Program-made: the position numbers and the translations under genes
Notes under the pieces: model-generated
The model's input: only the letters and a program-made list of their open reading frames with translations
What the model was told of the DNA's origin: nothing
The model's database searches: none
Part shown: positions 58,545 through 64,000 of the stretch, piece by piece
How positions within the stretch are numbered: position 1 is the first letter of the stretch
Layout: every line of letters starts with the position of its first letter
Origin: Sva-07 sp942492715
GTDB taxonomy: Bacteria; Actinomycetota; Acidimicrobiia; Acidimicrobiales; Ilumatobacteraceae
Length of the DNA stretch: 64,000 nucleotides
NCBI GenBank assembly: GCA_942492715.1
Contig: CALOFW010000018.1
Coordinates: forward strand, 310,001-374,000
Direction of reading: 5' to 3'

Positions 58545-59473
58545 GACGGCGCTCCGATGAAGTCGAGGACCATCGCACTCACGAGGTCGGGTTGCTCGAT
58601 GTGGACGAAGTGGCCGACGTCGTCGAGGATCTCGCAGCGCCCGTCGAGCGGAAGGTACGGCAGCACCTTCTCCGGTGGCGTGCCCCACCCCATCTCCTCC
58701 ATCTCGCGCCCGAGGATCCCGAGGAACGGCATCGGCAGGCCGGGGAGGCGCATCAACGTCCACTCCGGTCGCCACGGGCCGAAGCCGCCGAAGCGCATCG
58801 ACGGATCGATCTTCCACCGCCAGCCGTCGGCTGACTCGAATCCACCGACGGTCACGAGGCGGCGCAGCCAGTCGAAGTCGAGCCGCGGGTTCATCCGGCC
58901 ACGTCGGGTCGCGAGCTCGTCGATCGTGCCGGGTTTGCGTTGCGCGGTCGCCGTGGAGCGGCGATGGTCGAGCCAGCCGGCGATCTCGGTGGCCACCATC
59001 TTCGTGCGTTCGTGCTCGGCGACGTCGGGGATGCGGCGGTTGTAGGGGATGCCGTCCATGTTCACGAGATGCGTGAACCGGAACGGTTGCGCGTCGGCCA
59101 GCTGCGTCATCAGCGCGCCACCCTTGGAGTGGCCGACCACCGGTATCGGTCGTCCCGGGCTCACGTGGTCGAACACCGTCAACGCGTCGCGCATGTCGGC
59201 ATCCCACGAGTACAGCTCCGGGTGTTCACTGTCGCCGTGGCCGCGCTGGTCCCACCCGACCACCCGCCATCCGCCGGCCGCCAGCTTCGGGGCGAAGATG
59301 TCGTAGGTACGCGCGAAGTCGAAGCCGCCGTGGACCACGATCAGCGGTGGTGCGTCCTCGTCGCCCCACTCGTGGACGGCGATCCGCAGCCCGTTTGCGT
59401 CGAGGTCGTACTGGCGGGCGGGATGCTCGGCGCCGGGCACCGGGTATTCGGTCGAGGGGGCGTGCGTCGTCAC
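58541..59473 (-). CDS. Alpha/beta hydrolase
   Basis: 310 residues from GTG 59473. Oxyanion region IVVHGGFDFARTYD near 45-58, VVGWDQRGHGDSE near 74, nucleophile elbow GHSKGG near 112, Asp in LDGRCEILDDVGHFVHIEQP with His near 290. The triad is complete. The frame stays open upstream to 59812, but that part lies opposite the LysM gene and is not credible. Divergent from the LysM lipoprotein (64 bp apart), coupled to the serine-less hydrolase. Confidence 0.85.
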   Translation of the reverse strand: MTTHAPSTEYPVPGAEHPARQYDLDANGLRIAVHEWGDEDAPPLIVVHGGFDFARTYDIFAPKLAAGGWRVVGWDQRGHGDSEHPELYSWDADMRDALTVFDHVSPGRPIPVVGHSKGGALMTQLADAQPFRFTHLVNMDGIPYNRRIPDVAEHERTKMVATEIAGWLDHRRSTATAQRKPGTIDELATRRGRMNPRLDFDWLRRLVTVGGFESADGWRWKIDPSMRFGGFGPWRPEWTLMRLPGLPMPFLGILGREMEEMGWGTPPEKVLPYLPLDGRCEILDDVGHFVHIEQPDLVSAMVLDFIGAPS

Positions 59474-59537
59474 CCGACCGAGGGTATGTCGCGGGCCGCG
59501 TGCGGCAGGCATCGTTGCGTGCATAGCATCGGGGGCC

Positions 59538-59894
59538 ATGAGGTACCTCGGACGGACCAGCGGACTGCTGCTGGTCGGCGCGCTTGCCGTGGGCGCCGCC
59601 GCGTGCGGTACCACCGATCCGGCCTCGCAGGAGCGGTTGCCGCCGATCCGCACCACGATCGCGACCACGACCACCACGACGACCACGATTCCGCCGGGCG
59701 ACGTGGTGTACGTGGTGCAGCGCGGCGACACGCTCGGCAAGATCGCCGAACGGTTCGGCGTGACCGTGATCGCCCTCGTCGAGCGCAACGGCCTGGCCAG
59801 CGCCGACGCCATCGAGGCGGGTCAGCGCCTCGAGGTGCCCGAGGCCAAGCTCGTGATCGACGACGCTGCCGCCACCGCCACCTCCGCCCCCTGA
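59538..59894 (+). CDS. LysM-domain lipoprotein
   Basis: 118 residues. Signal peptide with lipobox VGAAAC near 18-23. A Thr-rich linker follows (TIATTTTTTTTIPP, ~44-57). One LysM domain at ~61-105 (YVVQRGDTLGKIAERFGVT, NGLASADAIEAGQRLEVPE) binds peptidoglycan. The short Ala-rich tail has no further domain. Probably links the membrane to the wall. Confidence 0.9.
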   Translation: MRYLGRTSGLLLVGALAVGAAACGTTDPASQERLPPIRTTIATTTTTTTTIPPGDVVYVVQRGDTLGKIAERFGVTVIALVERNGLASADAIEAGQRLEVPEAKLVIDDAAATATSAP

Positions 59895-59989
59895 CGGCGG
59901 CCCGCAGCCGCAGGTTGACCGCTCTGGTGCCGCACGACACCTGTCGAAGTGCCCTTTCCGCGCCCGGCGACGTTCGTAGACTTGCGGGC

Positions 59990-60694
59990 ATGAGTTTCTG
60001 GCCCACGCCCGACCACTGGAGCGTCGCGATCCCGCTCGACACGCCCCACCAGCGCCTCGACGCCCTCGCCGAGAATGGCTTCGTCGCCCTGCGCGACCTG
60101 CCCTACGAGATTCCCGAGACCGAGTTCACCTCGCTCGAGTACATGGACTGGAAGTCCGGCGGCGACACCAACTTCGCCCCGTTGGCCTCCGCCGACGGTG
60201 AGCTCGACTGCCGTGGGTTCTGGGACAAGGGCAAGACCGACAAGGACGCCCTGTGGACGTCGAACGCCGAGATCGCCCCGACGATCCGCAACTACGTCGA
60301 CGAGGTCGGCGCCAACTTCGGCCGCGTCCGGATCATCAAGCTCGAACCGCAGGACCGCGAGGTGGCGATGCGTTCGATCCACCGCGACGACAACAACCGG
60401 TTCAACCCCGACGACGAGGGGTGGGTGGTGCGATCGTGGATCGAGCTCACCGACAACCCCGACAGTTACATGCTGCTGATGGACAACGGTCCCGACGGTC
60501 TGCCCGACCCGGCGACCGAGATGCGCGTGCCGCTGCACAAGGGGGCCCGATTCGTCGTCGACACGCAGCGGCTGTGGCACGTGGTCGTGCACAACGGCGA
60601 TGCCCCGCGGTACGCGCTGATCACCAGCTTCGAGTCGAGCCCGGCGCTCGAGTCGTGGATCGAACGCGAGCAGCGGCAGCCCGCTGCAGTCTGA
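59990..60694 (+). CDS. Hypothetical protein, possible 2-oxoglutarate/Fe(II) oxygenase-like fold
   Basis: 234 residues from ATG 59990. Not firmly recognised. RSIHRDDNNRFNPDDEGW near 125-142 offers HxD (His128/Asp130), and RLWHVVVHNGDAPRYALITS near 190-210 offers a distal His and an Arg, as in Asp/Asn beta-hydroxylase or prolyl-hydroxylase cupins. Those spacings fit the HxD...H...R pattern, but the assignment is inference. No signal or membrane segment. Single-gene unit. Confidence 0.7.
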   Translation: MSFWPTPDHWSVAIPLDTPHQRLDALAENGFVALRDLPYEIPETEFTSLEYMDWKSGGDTNFAPLASADGELDCRGFWDKGKTDKDALWTSNAEIAPTIRNYVDEVGANFGRVRIIKLEPQDREVAMRSIHRDDNNRFNPDDEGWVVRSWIELTDNPDSYMLLMDNGPDGLPDPATEMRVPLHKGARFVVDTQRLWHVVVHNGDAPRYALITSFESSPALESWIEREQRQPAAV

Positions 60695-60727
60695 ACTGAT
60701 GCGGGCGGAGCGGCGGGTGTCGCTTCG

Positions 60728-61780
60728 TCAGATCAGTTCGGCCAGGTCGAGGTCGTCGATCGCGCGGGCGAAGCGTGAGTTCATGCATTCGATCAGGTGG
60801 AGTTCACGTGGGTTGGTGAGGTCCATCCCGCGGCTCGCGACGATCGGGTAGACGAGGCAGAACAGCGCTGCGGTTCGGTAGTGGTGCCAACTCAGGTCGA
60901 CGTCGACGTCGCTGATGCCCGCCTTGCGGATGCCGTCGATCCACCGGTCGAACAAGGCGCGTTCGTTCTCGCTCGCCACCGCAACGTCGAGTGACTGGGT
61001 CACGAAGTACGCGAGGTCGTAGGTGCCGCTGCCCGAGCCGATCAGCTGGAAGTCGAGGAGCGCCACGGCGCCGTGGGCATCGAAGAGGATGTTGTCGGCT
61101 CGGTAGTCGCCGTGGACCATCGTGTTGGTGCCGCTCGCCAGGTCGGCCAGCAGGCGGGGGATCGCGTCGGCGAATTTCGGGCCGATTCCGAGGATCTGGG
61201 GTTCGATCTCCATCTCGGTCGTCACCTTCTCCCACCCCTCGGCGAACACCATCGGGAGCACCGCCGGATACACCGGGTCGGCGAGCGAGACGGTGATGCC
61301 GCGTTCGGCGAGCGCGTCGCCCCGACCCCACCACGCCGCGTGCCACGCCGCCAGCCGATCGACGGCGGTTTCGGCGTCGGGGAGCGACATGCCGACGAGC
61401 TGGTCGACCAGCCGCAGCGAACCGAGGTCCTCCATCAGCACGACGAAGTCGCTCATGTCCTCGGCGACGTCGCCGTGGTAGGCGACCGGCACACGCACGG
61501 GGACCAGGTCGGCGAGTTCGTCGAAGAATGCGACCTCGCGGTGGTACATCCTCAGCATCGTCGACGTGAACACGGCGGCCTCGTCGAGGGCCGGCAGCTT
61601 GGCGACGATCGTCTGCGGGCAGTTCGGACCGTGGAGCGACAGCCGGTAGAGCGCGCTGCTCACCCCGATGCCCATCCCGATCTGTTCGGCGGTCAGCGAC
61701 TCGACCTCGAACCCCGTGACCTCGCTGACCCAAGCCGCGGTGATGTCGTCGATCGACGACGGAATGGCGTGCTCTCCCAT
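60728..61780 (-). CDS. Phosphotransferase, ecdysteroid-kinase/aminoglycoside-kinase-like
   Basis: 350 residues from ATG 61780 with AGGGGG before it. The protein-kinase-like fold has the catalytic loop MVHGDYRADNILFD near 228-241 and the metal site ALLDFQLIGSG near 248. The N-lobe includes TIVAKLPALDEA with the ATP-contact Lys. It belongs to the EcKinase/DUF1679-like branch. Phosphorylates a small molecule; substrate unknown. Convergent with the oxygenase-like gene, 33 bp apart. Confidence 0.85.
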   Translation of the reverse strand: MGEHAIPSSIDDITAAWVSEVTGFEVESLTAEQIGMGIGVSSALYRLSLHGPNCPQTIVAKLPALDEAAVFTSTMLRMYHREVAFFDELADLVPVRVPVAYHGDVAEDMSDFVVLMEDLGSLRLVDQLVGMSLPDAETAVDRLAAWHAAWWGRGDALAERGITVSLADPVYPAVLPMVFAEGWEKVTTEMEIEPQILGIGPKFADAIPRLLADLASGTNTMVHGDYRADNILFDAHGAVALLDFQLIGSGSGTYDLAYFVTQSLDVAVASENERALFDRWIDGIRKAGISDVDVDLSWHHYRTAALFCLVYPIVASRGMDLTNPRELHLIECMNSRFARAIDDLDLAELI

Positions 61781-61997
61781 GTGTCCCCCTCTGTCTCGTG
61801 CCGTCCGGACGGCTGACCCCACGCAACCATATTCTCCCGTCTGCGTCGGCTCACAGACCCGACTCGTGCTGACCGCCAGCCCGGCAGCGACTGCGCTCAG
61901 CGTCGGCGCCTTTCGGAGATGCTCGTGTTGTCGCTGACGTTGATGGCGGCGCAGGGGTGAGGGCAACTCCGTGACACCCTCGTGTCACGGTGGCGCC

Positions 61998-62918
61998 ATG
62001 ACCAACACCTACCGTCGATTGATGGCGGTCGCGACTGGTCAGCTGGGCCTGCTGTCACGGCGGCAGGCGAACGGCGTTGGCGTGTCCAACGCGCAGCTTC
62101 GGAGCCGGGTCTCGAGCGGTTCCCTCGTCCAGGTCGGTGTCGACACGTACCGGCTGCCGGGTGCGCCAACCGGTGCGCTCGCCGAACTGCACGCGCTGAT
62201 GCTCGACATCGGCGGCGAGGTGTGGGCGAGCGGTCCCACCGCTGCCGCCCTCCACGGCTTCGACGGCTATCACCTCCGGCCCCCGTTCGACGTGACGATT
62301 CTGCGTGGACGCGATGTGAAGCGCGTGGGCCACCGGGTCCACACGACGGCGATGCTCGAGTTGATCGACCGGGCGCTCGTCGATGGCGTTCCGACGCTGA
62401 GCGGAGCTCGCACCTTGATCGATCTCGCCCGGACGGAGCGTCGTGAGCGGCTCACGGAGGCATTCGACTCCGGGTTGCGCGACGGCAGGTTCAACGAGGC
62501 GATCGTCCACCGTCGAATCGTGGCGCTCCGATCGAGAGGAAGGTTCGGCATCCCGCGTCTGCTCGACGCGATCGAGGGCGCCGAGGCGATTCGCGGTGGG
62601 CACAGCTGGCTGGAGCGCGAGTATCTGCGGTTGGTCTCGGCAGCAGGTCTGCCGATCCCGCTCACCCAGCAAGTGCTCGCACGAGCGAGCGACAAGCTCG
62701 TGCGGGTCGACTTCCGGTTCGTGAACACCCCGGTCGTGGTCGAGGTGCTCGGGTACCGGTCGCATCGCTCGAAGGAACAGCTCCGTCGCGATGCCGATCG
62801 GATGAACGCGCTGCTCGCCGACGGACTGCTGCCGTACCAGTTCGCCTACGAGCACGTCGTCGAGACGCCGGAGGTGGTCGTCGGAACCACCAGATCCGCG
62901 CTCGCCCCGTATCTCTGA
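61998..62918 (+). CDS. AbiEi-antitoxin-like N-terminal domain fused to DUF559/Vsr-like domain
   Basis: 306 residues from ATG 61998. Residues 1-~60 resemble the AbiEi-type winged helix (LLSRRQANGVGVSNAQLRSR, VQVGVDTYRLPG). A middle helical part includes PTLSGARTLIDLARTERRER. The C-terminal ~110 residues show a restriction-endonuclease-like core: VRVDFRFVNTPVVVEVLGY followed by the helix KEQLRRDADRMNALLADG, as in DUF559. This combination is common in Actinomycetota, usually several copies per genome. Function unknown. No toxin gene is adjacent. Confidence 0.8.
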   Translation: MTNTYRRLMAVATGQLGLLSRRQANGVGVSNAQLRSRVSSGSLVQVGVDTYRLPGAPTGALAELHALMLDIGGEVWASGPTAAALHGFDGYHLRPPFDVTILRGRDVKRVGHRVHTTAMLELIDRALVDGVPTLSGARTLIDLARTERRERLTEAFDSGLRDGRFNEAIVHRRIVALRSRGRFGIPRLLDAIEGAEAIRGGHSWLEREYLRLVSAAGLPIPLTQQVLARASDKLVRVDFRFVNTPVVVEVLGYRSHRSKEQLRRDADRMNALLADGLLPYQFAYEHVVETPEVVVGTTRSALAPYL

Positions 62919-62934
62919 GCCACCCATCCGCGCC

Positions 62935-62983
62935 CTCTGCGTCAGCAGACACCGTCGATTCGTGCGTTGTTGCTGACGCAGAG
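62935..62983. repeat. Intergenic palindromic repeat, family D copy 1
   Basis: 49 bp, perfect 13-bp arms CTCTGCGTCAGCA / TGCTGACGCAGAG. The loop contains GATTCGTGCGTTGT, shared with copy 2. Confidence 0.75.
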
Positions 62984-63003
62984 CGCCGGGGGTCGCGCGC
63001 CAG

Positions 63004-63058
63004 CCGTTCTGCGTCGGCACGCATGGCGGATTCGTGCGTTGTTGCTGACGCAGAACGG
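63004..63058. repeat. Intergenic palindromic repeat, family D copy 2
   Basis: 55 bp, 16-bp arms CCGTTCTGCGTCGGCA / TGCTGACGCAGAACGG with one mismatch. It contains the same GATTCGTGCGTTGT on the 3' side. In tandem with copy 1, between two convergent genes. Degenerate pieces also lie near 61841-61875 and 61923-61943. Confidence 0.75.
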
Positions 63059-63081
63059 TGGGGATGGGCGGTGGGCCGGGG

Positions 63082-64000
63082 TCAGGGGTTGCGGTGGGCG
63101 ACGGCGAGGTCGGCGACGTCACGCATGATCTTGGCGAGCTCGAAGTCCTTCGGGGTGTAGACCGCAGCGATGCCGAGCTCGGCCAGCCGGGGGCGGTCGT
63201 CCTCCGGGATGATGCCGCCGACGATCACCGGAGCCTCGACACCCATCGCCTGCAGGTGACCGAGCACGTCGGGGACGAGGTCGAGGTGGGAGCCCGACAG
63301 GATCGACAACCCGATCACGTCGGGGTCCTCGTCGCGAGCCGAGGCGGCGATCTGTTCGGGGGTCGAGCGGATGCCGGAGTACACGACCTCCATGCCGGAG
63401 TCCCGGGCGGCGACGGCGATCTGCTCGGCGCCGTTCGAGTGGCCGTCGAGACCCGGCTTGGCGACGAGGAACTTGGGTGGTCCACCCGCCATCGACTTCA
63501 CGAACTCGACGACCTCGCCGAGGCCCTGGGCCGAGCCGGTCGCGCCACTCACGCCGGTCGGCGCCCGGTACTCGCCGAACACCGAGCGCATCACGTCGCC
63601 CCATTCGCCGGTGGTGCCGCCCGCCTTGGCGAGGGCGATCGACGGCGGCATCACGTTGTCGCCGGACTCGGCAGCTCGGCGGAGTTCGTCGAGTGCGGCG
63701 TCGACCGCGGCCTGGTCACGGGCGGATCGCCACGCGACGATGTCGGCCGCGAGCCGTCGTTCGACCGCCGGATCGACCTTGAGGATCGCGCCCTCACCGC
63801 CGAGGGGCGACTCGGCCGCCTCGACGAAGTCGTTGACGCCGACGACGATCTGCTCACCGGCCTCGATCCGACGCGTCCGCGCCGCCATCGACGTCACCAA
63901 TCGCGACTTCAGCGTCTCGACCGCCTCGAATGCCCCGCCCATCTCCAGCACCTCGTCGAGTTCGGCCTGTGCCGCAGCTCGCAGCTCCTCGGTGCGACCT
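63082..64000 (-). CDS. B12-dependent acyl-CoA mutase, ethylmalonyl-CoA mutase/MeaA type, 5' part outside window
   Basis: The last ~305 residues are visible; the frame is open to the window end. The cobalamin-binding domain has the histidine motif in LDGHSNGAEQIAVAARDSG and the partner strands VIGLSILSGSHLDLVPDVL and VIVGGIIPEDDRPRL. The GLDGHSNGAEQ and SILSGSHLxLVP forms are characteristic of ethylmalonyl-CoA mutase (Ecm/MeaA), while methylmalonyl-CoA mutase usually has DGHDRG. Upstream of it lie the linker and the end of the TIM barrel. It rearranges ethylmalonyl-CoA to methylsuccinyl-CoA in the ethylmalonyl-CoA pathway. No pathway partner is in the window. Confidence 0.85.
   Translation of the reverse strand, partial: GRTEELRAAAQAELDEVLEMGGAFEAVETLKSRLVTSMAARTRRIEAGEQIVVGVNDFVEAAESPLGGEGAILKVDPAVERRLAADIVAWRSARDQAAVDAALDELRRAAESGDNVMPPSIALAKAGGTTGEWGDVMRSVFGEYRAPTGVSGATGSAQGLGEVVEFVKSMAGGPPKFLVAKPGLDGHSNGAEQIAVAARDSGMEVVYSGIRSTPEQIAASARDEDPDVIGLSILSGSHLDLVPDVLGHLQAMGVEAPVIVGGIIPEDDRPRLAELGIAAVYTPKDFELAKIMRDVADLAVAHRNP

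Overview
High-GC (roughly two thirds G+C), gene-dense DNA with many 4-bp ATGA/GTGA overlaps and GTG starts. A dnaK-grpE-dnaJ-hspR operon under a HAIR-type operator, a ClpB with a partial HAIR site, MerR-type HspR, LLM flavin/F420-type oxidoreductase, an EtfD-like ETF:menaquinone oxidoreductase and an ethylmalonyl-CoA-mutase-like gene all point to Actinomycetota; the overall mix suggests Acidimicrobiia (Ilumatobacter-like), which is an inference. No phage, insertion sequence or CRISPR array was seen.

Layout: (1) 1-9.2 kb, metabolism and transport: truncated glgX, EtfD-like membrane Fe-S oxidoreductase, cyclic-nucleotide-domain protein, alpha/beta hydrolase, M14 carboxypeptidase, SLC13-type permease. 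(2) 9.2-13.9 kb, cdd followed by the dnaK heat-shock operon. (3) 13.9-27.1 kb, a dedicated envelope/secretion-like locus: PilM-like protein, FtsK/EssC-like protein with no intact P-loop, a divergent 1601-residue Ig-repeat surface protein, and a MoxR-DUF58-transglutaminase-like operon whose last member has lost its catalytic Cys and His. This is the best candidate for an undescribed system. (4) 27.2-30.9 kb, SNF2 helicase plus SWIM zinc-finger partner. (5) 31-36.5 kb, oxidative catabolism: Baeyer-Villiger monooxygenase fused to an esterase, DUF1697, LLM oxidoreductase, DUF3445 haem protein. (6) 36.5-45.5 kb, clpB, two-component system, HisD paralogue, two lipoproteins (one with HELAH), Rieske oxygenase. 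(7) 45.6-55.3 kb, purA-purB, small coiled-coil protein, TesB, pyrE, glycolate-oxidase-type FAD enzyme, MMPL/RND transporter, DUF1269-like protein. (8) 55.4-64 kb, FMO-type monooxygenase, three tRNAs on the minus strand (Phe-like, Asp, Glu), crtZ-type hydroxylase, two alpha/beta hydrolases, LysM lipoprotein, an oxygenase-like protein, a kinase-like phosphotransferase, an AbiEi/DUF559-like protein and a truncated B12-dependent mutase.

Intergenic DNA is short but holds at least four distinct families of imperfect palindromes (about 31-55 bp), each present two to four times and never inside a gene. They look like REP/BIME-type repeats. Several enzymes (FtsK-like, transglutaminase-like, an alpha/beta hydrolase, the HisD paralogue, the Baeyer-Villiger fingerprint) lack hallmark residues, all readable directly from the sequence.
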